A stretch of 64,000 bases of DNA from Verrucomicrobiaceae bacterium (GTDB lineage Bacteria > Verrucomicrobiota > Verrucomicrobiia > Verrucomicrobiales > Verrucomicrobiaceae). The stretch spans positions 52,393 to 116,392 of the forward strand of contig JAEUHK010000116.1 in assembly GCA_016795465.1 (NCBI GenBank), in the 5' to 3' direction. This document shows positions 17,566-25,445 of this stretch, piece after piece; positions within the stretch are counted from its first letter, which is position 1, and the number at the start of each line of letters is the position of its first letter. The notes under the pieces are model-generated. The model saw only the letters and a list, made by a program, of their open reading frames with translations, was not told the origin of the DNA and did not search any database. The translations under genes were made by a program, and so were the position numbers.

Positions 17566-17929
17566 AGGCATCTTCATCAACCTTGGCTGCGCCGCTCTCG
17601 CGGTGATTGCCAATGCCTTGCTCAAGCAAGCTCTGCATGGCCGCATCGCGTGGAAGGGCAGTGTGCTCACGCTCTTCGGGGATGCGTTTGGCCTGCTGCG
17701 CTATCCGCTCGTCTGGCTAGGTGCAGCGGCGTTTGTGGGCGCGAATGTGCTGTGGTTGTTCATCCTGGCTACGCAGCGCATGTCGGTGGCGTATCCGTTG
17801 CAGTTGTCGCTGGTGTTTTTGTTTTCCACGCTCGCCTCGATCTTGGTGTTTTCGGAGAAGGTGACCGTTTCTGGCATGCTCGGGCTCGCGTTGGTCGTTT
17901 CTGGTGTCGTCCTTGTTTCACGCGGATGA
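17558..17929 (+). CDS. Small SMR/EamA-like transporter, ArnE/F-type flippase candidate
   Basis: The ATG at 17558 gives 123 residues, nearly all in four predicted membrane helices: the size and layout of SMR-family proteins such as ArnE/ArnF, which flip undecaprenyl-phosphate-aminosugar. Its start lies within the end of the methyltransferase gene, and its stop overlaps the next start as ATGA. The next gene is a polyprenyl-phosphate glycosyltransferase. That order strongly suggests the pair loads a sugar on a lipid carrier and flips it across the inner membrane. Specificity is inferred from context only. Confidence 0.75.
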   Translation: MFKGIFINLGCAALAVIANALLKQALHGRIAWKGSVLTLFGDAFGLLRYPLVWLGAAAFVGANVLWLFILATQRMSVAYPLQLSLVFLFSTLASILVFSEKVTVSGMLGLALVVSGVVLVSRG

Positions 17930-18915
17930 GCTCATCGGTTCACATTTCGATCGTCACACCGGCCTACAAATGCGCCGACTGCATCGAGGAGATGCATCGT
18001 CGGCTCACGCAGGTGCTTTCGGCGATCACGCCGGACTATGAGATCATCTTTGTAGATGACCGCAGCCCGCAAAATGACTGGGAGATCATCTCCAGCCTCT
18101 GCGCCAAAGACTCACGCGTCCGCGGCGTGCAGCTCAGCCGGAACTACGGCCAGCACTTTGCCATCACCGCCGGACTCGATCATGCGCGGGGCGAATGGAT
18201 CGTGGTCATGGACTGCGATCTTCAAGACAGGCCCGAGGAGATCGCCAAGCTCTACGCGAAGGCGCAGGAGGGTCACGATGTGGTCTTTGCCCGCCGCACC
18301 GAGCGAAACGACTCGCTCTACCGCAAGCTCGTCTCGAACGGCTTTCGCCTTATCTACAACTGGCTCGGCGATATCGACTTCGACAACAGCATCGCGAATT
18401 TCTCCATCTGCTCCCGCCGCGTCATCGAGAGCGTGTGCAGCTTCCGCGAGCGGAACCGCAGCTTTCCCGTCTTCATCCTCGAAGTGGGCTTCCGCCGCAC
18501 CACGGTGGATGTCGAGCACGCGGCCCGCTTCGCCGGCAAAAGCAGCTACAACCTCGTCAAGCTGCTCGACTTCGCCGTGCAGTGCGTCGTGGCCCGCTCG
18601 AACAAACCGCTGCGCCTCTCGATCCGCTTTGGCTTCTTCCTCGCCATCCTGTCCGTGCTCTACGGCATGGTCGTCATCGCCCGCTACTTCATGCTCGATG
18701 TGGCGGTGGAAGGGTGGACGACGCTCGCCGTGCTCATCAGCTTCCTCGGCGGCCTCGGCTTCGCGAATCTCGGCATCGTCGGTCTCTATTTGGGCAAGGT
18801 CTTCGACGAGGTGAAGCTCCGCCCGCTCTACTTTGTGCAAACCAGCCTCAACGATCCGGCGGACGCCTCGCCGCCGATGATCGCGGCCACCACCTCCGCT
18901 CGACTCCATGCCTGA
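17926..18915 (+). CDS. Polyprenyl-phosphate glycosyltransferase (GT2, ArnC/GtrB-like)
   Basis: The 329-residue protein has an N-terminal GT2 domain with VDD at 43-45 and the DCDLQD motif at 96-101 typical of dolichol- or undecaprenyl-phosphate sugar transferases. Two C-terminal membrane helices (about 228-250 and 260-290) complete the ArnC/GtrB layout. It should transfer a sugar from a nucleotide donor to undecaprenyl phosphate on the cytoplasmic face. The ATG overlaps the stop of the flippase-like gene (ATGA), and the stop overlaps the next start by 8 bases. Donor sugar is inferred to be a dTDP-aminosugar from the operon content. Confidence 0.85.
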   Translation: MSSSVHISIVTPAYKCADCIEEMHRRLTQVLSAITPDYEIIFVDDRSPQNDWEIISSLCAKDSRVRGVQLSRNYGQHFAITAGLDHARGEWIVVMDCDLQDRPEEIAKLYAKAQEGHDVVFARRTERNDSLYRKLVSNGFRLIYNWLGDIDFDNSIANFSICSRRVIESVCSFRERNRSFPVFILEVGFRRTTVDVEHAARFAGKSSYNLVKLLDFAVQCVVARSNKPLRLSIRFGFFLAILSVLYGMVVIARYFMLDVAVEGWTTLAVLISFLGGLGFANLGIVGLYLGKVFDEVKLRPLYFVQTSLNDPADASPPMIAATTSARLHA

Positions 18916-20053
18916 AAACACGCTCAAGCTCGGCATCATCGGCGGTGCTCTCGATTCCGCCATCGGCCGCTCGCATCACATCGCCTCGCAGATGGACGGG
19001 CGCTTCCGCATCGTCGCCGGATGCTTCAGCCTCATTCCAAAGGTGAACGAGGATACTGCTGCGCTGCTCGATGTGCCTGCCGACCGCCTTTACAGCGACT
19101 GGCGCACCTTCTTGAAATCGGAGCAGGGCAAACTGGATGCCGTCCTGCTGCTTACGCCCACGCCGATGCATGCCGAAATGGCCGCCGAGGCTCTTGCGGC
19201 CGGTTTTCCCGTCATCTCCGAAAAAGCGCTGTCGGTATCTTCCGCGGAAGCCGCGGCCATTCGAGCCGCTCGCGATCAACACAACGGCTTCGTCGCCGTG
19301 ACCTACAACTACACCGGCTACCCGATCATCCGCGAACTGCGCCACATGATCGAAAGCGGCAAGCTCGGCCAGATCATGCATGTGGCCGCGGAGATGCCGC
19401 AGGAGGGCTTTCTGCGCCTCGTCGGTGCTCAGGACACCAAACCGCAGCCGCAGGCCTGGCGCTTGAAGGATGACTTCATCCCCACCGTCTCGCTCGATCT
19501 CGGCGTACATGTGCATCACCTCATTCACTTCCTCACGCAGGCCTCGCCGATCGAGGTTTGCGCGATGGAGCAGCAGCAGGGGCACTTTGATGGCATCATC
19601 GACAACGTCCAATGCCTCGCCCGCTACACCGGCGATCTTCCGGTGCAGCTTTGGTATGGCAAAACCGCTCTCGGCCATGCCAACGGCCTGCGCATCCGCG
19701 TTTTTGGCACCACCGCCTCCGCCGAGTGGGTGCAGATGAATCCCGAATACCTCACGCTGCACGACAACCGCGGCCACACCTACCTCATCTCGCGTGCCGC
19801 GAATGGTCTGCACATCTGCAATCAAGAGCGTTACACCCGTTTCAAAGCCGGGCATCCCGCCGGCTTCATGGAAGCCTTTGCCAACTACTACGCCGACCTC
19901 GCCGACTGGCTCATCGCTCATCGCAAAGGTGAGCCAGCACCGCATCCGATGGTCGCTGGCGTCGAGATCGCCGAAGAAGGCCTCCGTATGATGGAAGCCA
20001 TCGCCCGCTCCGCCCGCAGCCGTTCGTGGCAACCGGTTCCAAGCCAGGAGTGA
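18908..20053 (+). CDS. Gfo/Idh/MocA family oxidoreductase
   Basis: The 381-residue protein has an N-terminal Rossmann domain (LGIIGGALDSAIGRSHH) and LLLTPTPMHAEMA and EKALSVS segments as in Gfo/Idh/MocA enzymes, with the EKP motif appearing as EKA. A C-terminal alpha/beta domain follows, including DLGVHVHHLIHF. The family performs NAD(P)-dependent oxidation or reduction of sugars, including C3-ketoreduction of dTDP-sugars in antibiotic pathways. Its place after rmlA and rmlB makes a dTDP-sugar substrate plausible. The stop codon lies inside the left arm of hairpin A. Confidence 0.82.
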   Translation: MPENTLKLGIIGGALDSAIGRSHHIASQMDGRFRIVAGCFSLIPKVNEDTAALLDVPADRLYSDWRTFLKSEQGKLDAVLLLTPTPMHAEMAAEALAAGFPVISEKALSVSSAEAAAIRAARDQHNGFVAVTYNYTGYPIIRELRHMIESGKLGQIMHVAAEMPQEGFLRLVGAQDTKPQPQAWRLKDDFIPTVSLDLGVHVHHLIHFLTQASPIEVCAMEQQQGHFDGIIDNVQCLARYTGDLPVQLWYGKTALGHANGLRIRVFGTTASAEWVQMNPEYLTLHDNRGHTYLISRAANGLHICNQERYTRFKAGHPAGFMEAFANYYADLADWLIAHRKGEPAPHPMVAGVEIAEEGLRMMEAIARSARSRSWQPVPSQE

Positions 20054-20117
20054 TGGAGTCATGGAGTGTTGGAGTTCTGAAGCCCATCACTCCACCACTC
20101 CAATACTCCATCACTCC
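20047..20117. repeat. Intergenic hairpin A with 8-base tandem units in its arms
   Basis: Left arm 20047-20075 and right arm 20089-20117 pair at 26 of 29 positions around a 13-base loop. Each arm is built of 8-base units of the form GGAGTnnT, about three and a half copies. The oxidoreductase stop codon (20051-20053) is inside the left arm. It fills most of the 82-base gap between two genes of the operon. No T tract follows, so it is not a standard terminator. Confidence 0.9.
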
Positions 20118-20135
20118 GCCGCCCCCTCTCTCTCC

Positions 20136-20849
20136 ATGTCCGCCCCGATTCCGTCCATCCGTCCGCGTCAGATCTTCAAGCTCGTCGAGGACAAGTTCCC
20201 CGATCAGAACGTCGAGATCACGCTCACCATGCCGCCGAGCGCCATCGGCAGCCTGCTCACGCTCGAAAGCTCGCTGCTCGTTGCTTTGCTCAAGATCACC
20301 GAGGCCAGGAATATTTTCGAAATCGGCACCTACAATGGCAACACGGCCCTTTTGATTGCCAACAACACGGCGCCGGATGCTGTCGTCACCACGCTCGACC
20401 TGCCGCCGGAGGACATCGAGATGCACGACGCCTCGAAGCTCGATCTCGCCGATGCGAACCAAAACGACCAGTTCCTCCGCCAGATCTTCAAAACGCAGGG
20501 AGCCTTCTATGTGAACCGCGCCTCGCCCGCCATCCGCTCCAAAGTGCGCCTGTTGAACGAAAACAGCCTCACCTTCGATCCAGTGGCTCGTGAGCTTGTC
20601 GGCACGCAGGATGTCATCTTCGTCGATGGCGGCCACGACTACGAAACGATCAAGAACGATACCCTCAAAGCCTTCCAGATGGCGAAGCCTGACAGCGTCA
20701 TCATCTGGCACGACTACCTCTCCAAGATCCACACCGAGGTCGAAGTCTATCTGCGCGATCTCGCCGTCGAGAAAAAGCTCATCGGCATCGGCAGCACGAT
20801 GCTGTGCGTGTGCTTCCAGGGGAAGTTTGCGTCGTTGATTGATGCGTGA
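20136..20849 (+). CDS. Class I SAM methyltransferase (Methyltransf_24/CmcI-like)
   Basis: The ATG at 20136 gives 237 residues; an earlier in-frame ATG at 20061 would translate hairpin A and is rejected. The motifs IFEIGTYNGNTALLIA, VIFVDGGHDYE and SVIIWHDY fit the Methyltransf_24 group, in which an Asp-Gly-Gly-His region binds a metal or the cofactor ribose. These enzymes often O-methylate sugars in surface glycans. It is flanked on both sides by hairpin repeats, and its stop codon (20847-20849) lies in the left arm of hairpin B. Substrate unknown. Confidence 0.78.
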   Translation: MSAPIPSIRPRQIFKLVEDKFPDQNVEITLTMPPSAIGSLLTLESSLLVALLKITEARNIFEIGTYNGNTALLIANNTAPDAVVTTLDLPPEDIEMHDASKLDLADANQNDQFLRQIFKTQGAFYVNRASPAIRSKVRLLNENSLTFDPVARELVGTQDVIFVDGGHDYETIKNDTLKAFQMAKPDSVIIWHDYLSKIHTEVEVYLRDLAVEKKLIGIGSTMLCVCFQGKFASLIDA

Positions 20850-20912
20850 TTCGTGATGCGTGAGCCACGATTGGCAGCCTTAACAGATTCACGCATCACG
20901 CCTCACGCATCA
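20840..20912. repeat. Intergenic hairpin B with 7-base tandem units in its arms
   Basis: Left arm 20840-20863 pairs with right arm 20889-20912 at 22 of 24 positions around a 25-base loop. The arms consist of 7-base units (TGATGCG, TGATTCG, TGATGCG). The methyltransferase stop codon is inside the left arm, and the desaturase ATG follows the right arm by 8 bases, so folding could affect its translation start. Same architecture as hairpin A, but unrelated in sequence. Confidence 0.9.
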
Positions 20913-20920
20913 CGTTTGCC

Positions 20921-21901
20921 ATGACCTCCGGCGAAAAATACTACCGCAGCAAGCTCGACACCGAGCAGCTCCGTCGTTTGCATCAGCGCAGCGACCTCGC
21001 GGCGGTGCTGCGAGTGCTTGGGCATCTGGGTTCGCTCGTCGGGACCGGCTGGCTGTTCTTTCTCTGCACGCAGAATGGCTGGTGGATCGCCGCGCCGTTC
21101 GTGTTGCTGCTGCATGGCACGATCTTTTCCTTCCTCGGCTATGCGGGTGCCAGCCATGAGTTCTCGCATCACACCGTCTTCAAGAAGAAGGGGCCGAACA
21201 TCTTCTTCCTCCGCCTCTTCTCCTTTCTCATTTGGGGGAATCACGCCTACTTCTTCCGCACGCACACCATCCACCACCGCAGCACGCTCGATCCTGAAAT
21301 TGATACCGAAGTGCCCACGACCAAGTGCATCGCTTTCTTCAACGTGCTCGTGACCTCCACCTTCGATGTGCGCCGGATGTTCCGCACCATCCGCATGCAG
21401 TGGTTGAATGCCCGCGGCATCATTCCGGGCCGTGCGGGCACGATTGTGCTTCCGCCGGAAAATGCCGCCGCACGCCAGCAGGTGGCGAATGCGGCTCGAA
21501 CGATCCTTTTCGGCCATCTGGCCCTCGCGACGATCTTTGCGCTCACGGGCCTCTGGCAGCTCATTTTGCTTGTGGACCTCGCCGCCTTCATCGGAAACGG
21601 CCTGCCGAACCTTCTCGCTTCCGCGCAGCACTGCGGGATGAAGATCGACACGCTCGATTACCGCGAAAACAGCCGCACGGTGCTTCTCAATCCTGTCATC
21701 GCGTTTTTCTACTGGAACATGAACTACCACGTCGAGCATCACATGTATCCCGGCGTGCCTTGTTATCATCTCCCGCGCCTGCGCAAGCTCCTCGAAGCCG
21801 ACCTCGGCCCCGCCACCCTCGGCCTCCGCGGCATCGTCAAAGCCATGCGCCAAGACCACGCCGCCCGCCAGTTGGGCGATTGCACGTTGAACGCGGCGTA
21901 A
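20921..21901 (+). CDS. Membrane fatty-acid desaturase
   Basis: The 326-residue membrane protein has the three histidine boxes of di-iron desaturases: HEFSHH at 79-84, HTIHH at 115-119 and HVEHH at 270-274, with several hydrophobic segments between them. It should introduce a double bond or hydroxyl into a lipid chain in the inner membrane using O2. A lipid enzyme is unusual inside a nucleotide-sugar operon. It may modify the lipid acceptor, or be cargo between the flanking hairpins B and C. The ATG at 20921 follows hairpin B directly. Confidence 0.87.
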   Translation: MTSGEKYYRSKLDTEQLRRLHQRSDLAAVLRVLGHLGSLVGTGWLFFLCTQNGWWIAAPFVLLLHGTIFSFLGYAGASHEFSHHTVFKKKGPNIFFLRLFSFLIWGNHAYFFRTHTIHHRSTLDPEIDTEVPTTKCIAFFNVLVTSTFDVRRMFRTIRMQWLNARGIIPGRAGTIVLPPENAAARQQVANAARTILFGHLALATIFALTGLWQLILLVDLAAFIGNGLPNLLASAQHCGMKIDTLDYRENSRTVLLNPVIAFFYWNMNYHVEHHMYPGVPCYHLPRLRKLLEADLGPATLGLRGIVKAMRQDHAARQLGDCTLNAA

Positions 21902-21937
21902 TTTGGCACCCTCAAGCAAGGTGAAAGCTATTCTTTA

Positions 21938-22013
21938 TCTCACGCAAAGGCGCAAAGGCGCAAAGTCCAGAGAGCCTCTGGGAACCTTTGCGCCTTTGCG
22001 CCTTTGCGTGAGA
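21938..22013. repeat. Intergenic hairpin C, perfect 28-bp inverted repeat with 8-base tandem units
   Basis: Left arm 21938-21965 and right arm 21986-22013 are perfectly complementary over 28 bases. The arms contain three copies of GCGCAAAG-like 8-base units after TCTCAC. The 20-base loop has a further 6-bp stem (CCAGAG with CTCTGG). It sits in the 150-base gap between the desaturase and FkbM genes. It lacks a T tract after the stem. It is the strongest of the three hairpins. Confidence 0.93.
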
Positions 22014-22051
22014 CCTTTTCCGTTCTCGTTCTGCGGCAGATCAGAGATTCG

Positions 22052-23122
22052 ATGACACAACCGTCCATCATGCAGCCTGATCCACAAACCCTCGCCGTGC
22101 TTGGCGAGTTCATGGCGAATCCCTCGCGGCGCTACCTGCTCGGTGCCACGCCGTATGCGGCGGGGATCATCGCCACGATTCCGGTGCAGGGCGTGATTGA
22201 TGATTTTTCCAAAGCGACGGACTTCCATGGCGTGCCGGTCATTCGCACGGTGGATGCTCCCAAAGATGCCTTGGTAGTCACGACGACGCTGGGTCGCCCG
22301 CACACGGCACGTCAGCATCTGCTGAACGCCGGTTTGGAGCAGTGCGATTACTTCACCTTCCATCGCCACAGCGGCCTCGCATTACCTGAAGCCCGTTTTT
22401 GGACCGGTTTTGGCGAAGATGCCCGCGAGCATGCTGCCGACCTGCAATGGGTTCGCGAGCGTCTGGCCGATGATACCTCTCGCGAGGTCTTCGACAGCCT
22501 CGTGAACCTTCGTCTCAGTGCGAATCCGGCCTGCATCGCCTCGTTCCGCGAAAATCAGGCGAATCAATACTTCGAGCCCTTCCTCGACTTGCAGCCTGCG
22601 GGCGAATCCTTTGCAGACATCGGCTGCTTCGATGGCCGCACGAGCGCTGATTTCATCGAGCGATGCCCGCAGTTCAACGCGGTGCATATCTTTGAACCTG
22701 ATCCCAACAACCTCGCCGTCATCCGGGCGAAGTTCGCAGGGCAGGGGAAGGTTCACTGTCATCCCGTGGGGCTCGGCGATGCCAAGACCACCGTGCGCTT
22801 TTCCAGCTCCGGCTCGACCTCGGCGATCACCGACGATGGCGATCTCGAGATCCAGATCGAGACGCTCGACAGCTTTGGCATCGACGGCATCACCTTCTTG
22901 AAGATGGACATCGAGGGCGCGGAGCTCGGCGCTTTGGCCGGGGCACGCGAGACGATCCGCCGCTGCCATCCACGTCTAGCTATCTGTGTGTATCATCAGG
23001 CCAGCGATCTCTGGCGCATCCCGCGTGAGGTTTTTGCCATTCGTGATGACTTCACGATCTACCTCCGTCACTACACCGAGGGCGTCACAGAGACCGTGAT
23101 GTTCTTCATGCCAAAGAAATGA
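22052..23122 (+). CDS. FkbM-family SAM methyltransferase with N-terminal extension
   Basis: The ATG at 22052 gives 356 residues; a TTG at 22004 would start inside hairpin C. The C-terminal FkbM-type domain shows FADIGCFDGRTS (motif I), HIFEPDPNN, and KMDIEGAELGALAGA, the last being the family signature. About 170 extra N-terminal residues contain a Rossmann-like part (VIDDFSKATDF, ALVVTTTLGRP) also seen in glycan-cluster FkbM proteins. It probably O-methylates a sugar. The stop overlaps the ATP-grasp start (ATGA). Confidence 0.83.
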   Translation: MTQPSIMQPDPQTLAVLGEFMANPSRRYLLGATPYAAGIIATIPVQGVIDDFSKATDFHGVPVIRTVDAPKDALVVTTTLGRPHTARQHLLNAGLEQCDYFTFHRHSGLALPEARFWTGFGEDAREHAADLQWVRERLADDTSREVFDSLVNLRLSANPACIASFRENQANQYFEPFLDLQPAGESFADIGCFDGRTSADFIERCPQFNAVHIFEPDPNNLAVIRAKFAGQGKVHCHPVGLGDAKTTVRFSSSGSTSAITDDGDLEIQIETLDSFGIDGITFLKMDIEGAELGALAGARETIRRCHPRLAICVYHQASDLWRIPREVFAIRDDFTIYLRHYTEGVTETVMFFMPKK

Positions 23123-24303
23123 AGAAGCTCCTCATCGCCGGTGGCAGTCATGCCGACATCCCGCTCATCCAGGCGGCGCGGCAGCTTGGCTATCACGTCA
23201 CCTCCAGCGGCAACCGCCCGCAGGATCTCGGGCATCGTTTCTCCGATGCCTTCGAGCCCTGCGACTACTCTGATCCGCAGGCGGTGCTCTCTTTGGCGAA
23301 AAAGATCGGCGCAGAAGCTCTTTGCGCCTGCTGCAATGACTTCTCCGCGCTCTCCTGCGCCTTCGCTGCGAAAGAACTCGGCCTTCCCGGTCACGATGAC
23401 CTGAAGACGGCCGAGATCATTCATCACAAGGACCAGTGGCGGGCCTTTGCGCACGAGCATGGCATCCCCAGCCCGCAGGCCATCGGCTGCTCAAGCATGG
23501 AGGAAGTCCAAGCCGCGATCCCGAAGCTGCGCCTGCCTCTCATCGTGAAGCCGGTGGACCTCACGGGTGGCAAAGGCATCCAGCGTGCGGATACCGCTGA
23601 AGACACGTTGAAGGCAGCGGAAGCTGCTTTTGCCATCTCGAAGGCCAAGCGCATCGTGGTGGAGGAGTTCATCACCGGCACGCGGCATGGCTTCACCTGC
23701 ATCCTGCGGGATGGTCGCGTGGCCTTCCACTTTGCCGATGATGAGATGTACCACCTCAGCCAGTATCTCGTCTCCGCCGCCTGCACGCCGACCTCGTGCC
23801 CGCCATCCTCCATCGAGACGCTCATCGAGCACAGCGAGCGCATCGCGGGCCTGCTCGATCTCGTGGACGGCATCTTCCATGTGCAGTTCATCCAGCATGA
23901 GGATGGAAATCCCGTCATCATCGAGATCTGCCGCCGGGCACCGGGTGATCTCTACATCGAACTCGTGCGCTATGCCACGGGCGCTCCGTATGCCGAGTGG
24001 ATCGTTCGCGCCTCCGCGGGGCTGGACTTGAGCGATGTCTTCCACATGCCATCCGCGAAGTGTGTGTCGCGTCATTGCCTCATGGCCGATCAAACTGGCA
24101 CGTTCGAAGGTTTCGACTTCGATGAAGCCGTCGCTTCCCGCATCATGAACCGCCTCATCTGGGCCAAAGAAGGCGACAAGGTCACCGATCCGCTCACGCA
24201 CAAATTTGGCATCGTCTTCGTGCAGCATCGCAACGAGGCCCACATGCGGGAAGAGGCCCCGCAGCTCCAAAAACTCCTCCGCGCCCGCCTTTCGGCCGCA
24301 TGA
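23119..24303 (+). CDS. ATP-grasp ligase
   Basis: The 394-residue protein has a PurK/carboxylase-like N-domain (MKKLLIAGGSHADIPLI) and an ATP-grasp fold with the glycine-rich loop PVDLTGGKGI, VVEEFITG, and the metal-binding VIIEICRRAPGD. Such enzymes form amide or related bonds through an acyl-phosphate. It is coupled by ATGA overlaps to the FkbM gene before and the aminosugar transaminase gene after. A plausible role is joining an amino acid or other acid to the 4-amino group made by that transaminase; this is inference from order only. Confidence 0.8.
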   Translation: MKKLLIAGGSHADIPLIQAARQLGYHVTSSGNRPQDLGHRFSDAFEPCDYSDPQAVLSLAKKIGAEALCACCNDFSALSCAFAAKELGLPGHDDLKTAEIIHHKDQWRAFAHEHGIPSPQAIGCSSMEEVQAAIPKLRLPLIVKPVDLTGGKGIQRADTAEDTLKAAEAAFAISKAKRIVVEEFITGTRHGFTCILRDGRVAFHFADDEMYHLSQYLVSAACTPTSCPPSSIETLIEHSERIAGLLDLVDGIFHVQFIQHEDGNPVIIEICRRAPGDLYIELVRYATGAPYAEWIVRASAGLDLSDVFHMPSAKCVSRHCLMADQTGTFEGFDFDEAVASRIMNRLIWAKEGDKVTDPLTHKFGIVFVQHRNEAHMREEAPQLQKLLRARLSAA

Positions 24304-25445
24304 ACCTCCCTCCTGCCGATTTCATCCCCTTCAACCGCTCCTCGCTGCAGGGGCGTGAGCTGGAGTACATCTTCCAAACGATCACCATCGGCCAGATCGC
24401 CGGTGATCAGACCTTCTCACGCAAGTGCCACCAGCTCCTCGAATCGACGCTGGGCGTGAAAAAGGCCCTCGTGACGACTTCCTGCACGCACGCCCTCGAA
24501 ATGGCCGCCATCCTCCTCGGCATCCAGCCGGGCGATGAGGTCATCGTGCCGTCCTTCACCTTTGTCTCCACGCCAAACGCCTTTGTCATGCGTGGTGCGA
24601 AGCCGGTCTTCTGCGATGTGCGTGCCGACACGCTGAACCTCGATGAGTCCAAGCTCGAAGCACTGATCACGCCACACACGAAAGCCATCGTGCCGGTGCA
24701 TTACGCCGGAGTCGCCTGCGAGATGGATGCCATTCTGGCCATCGCCGCGAAGCATGGCGTGCCCGTCGTGGAGGACAACGCGCATGGTCTTTTCGGCAAA
24801 TACAAGGGCCGCTGGCTCGGCACGCTCGGCTGCATGGCCACGCAGAGCTTTCACGAGACCAAAAACATCACCTGCGGCGAAGGCGGTGCCCTTTTGATCA
24901 ACGACGCGAAGTATGCCGAGCGGGCCGAAATCATCCGCGAGAAGGGCACGAACCGCGCCCGCTTCTTCCGCGGCCAGGTGGACAAGTATTCCTGGGTCGA
25001 TGTCGGCAGCAGCTATGTGATGAGCGATGTGCTCGCCGCCTTCCTCTATGCCCAGCTCGATGTCTGGCAGGTCATCCAAAAGCGCCGCCAGCAGATCTGG
25101 GAGCGTTATCATGCCGAACTCGCCGATTGGTGCAGCAAAAACGGCATCCGCCAGCCCGTGGTGCCTGCCGACTGCGAGCAGGCCTACCACATGTATTACC
25201 TGCTGCTGCCCAGCCTCGAAAAGCGCCAGGCTTTGATCGCTCATCTCAAGGCTCGGAACATCTACGCCGTCTTCCACTACTTGCCGCTGCACCTCTCCGA
25301 GTTCGGCTCCCGCTTCGGCGGCCAGCCCGGCGACTGCCCCGTCACAGAAGACCTCAGCGACCGCCTGCTGCGCCTGCCGTTTTTCAATTCGATGACCGAT
25401 GCGCAGCAAAGCGAGGTCATCGCCGCGGTGAAGGCCTTCGCATGA
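24300..25445 (+). CDS. wecE: dTDP-4-amino-4,6-dideoxygalactose transaminase (WecE/RffA-type)
   Basis: The 381-residue PLP enzyme is of the DegT/DnrJ/EryC1/StrS family and closely resembles WecE/RffA: NRSSLQGRELEYI near the start, VVEDNAHG (PLP-binding Asp159), and SFHETKNITCGEGGA with the PLP Lys188. WecE uses glutamate to aminate dTDP-4-keto-6-deoxyglucose to dTDP-Fuc4N. RmlA and RmlB upstream supply exactly that substrate. It overlaps its neighbours as ATGA on both sides. No RffC-type acetyltransferase is present in this block. Confidence 0.9.
   Translation: MNLPPADFIPFNRSSLQGRELEYIFQTITIGQIAGDQTFSRKCHQLLESTLGVKKALVTTSCTHALEMAAILLGIQPGDEVIVPSFTFVSTPNAFVMRGAKPVFCDVRADTLNLDESKLEALITPHTKAIVPVHYAGVACEMDAILAIAAKHGVPVVEDNAHGLFGKYKGRWLGTLGCMATQSFHETKNITCGEGGALLINDAKYAERAEIIREKGTNRARFFRGQVDKYSWVDVGSSYVMSDVLAAFLYAQLDVWQVIQKRRQQIWERYHAELADWCSKNGIRQPVVPADCEQAYHMYYLLLPSLEKRQALIAHLKARNIYAVFHYLPLHLSEFGSRFGGQPGDCPVTEDLSDRLLRLPFFNSMTDAQQSEVIAAVKAFA

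Noticed and set aside
20047..22013. Terminators or a CRISPR array at the three hairpins
   Set aside because: None has a T tract directly after the stem, and the genes on both sides are collinear. The repeats are short tandem units within hairpins, with no spacers or cas genes.
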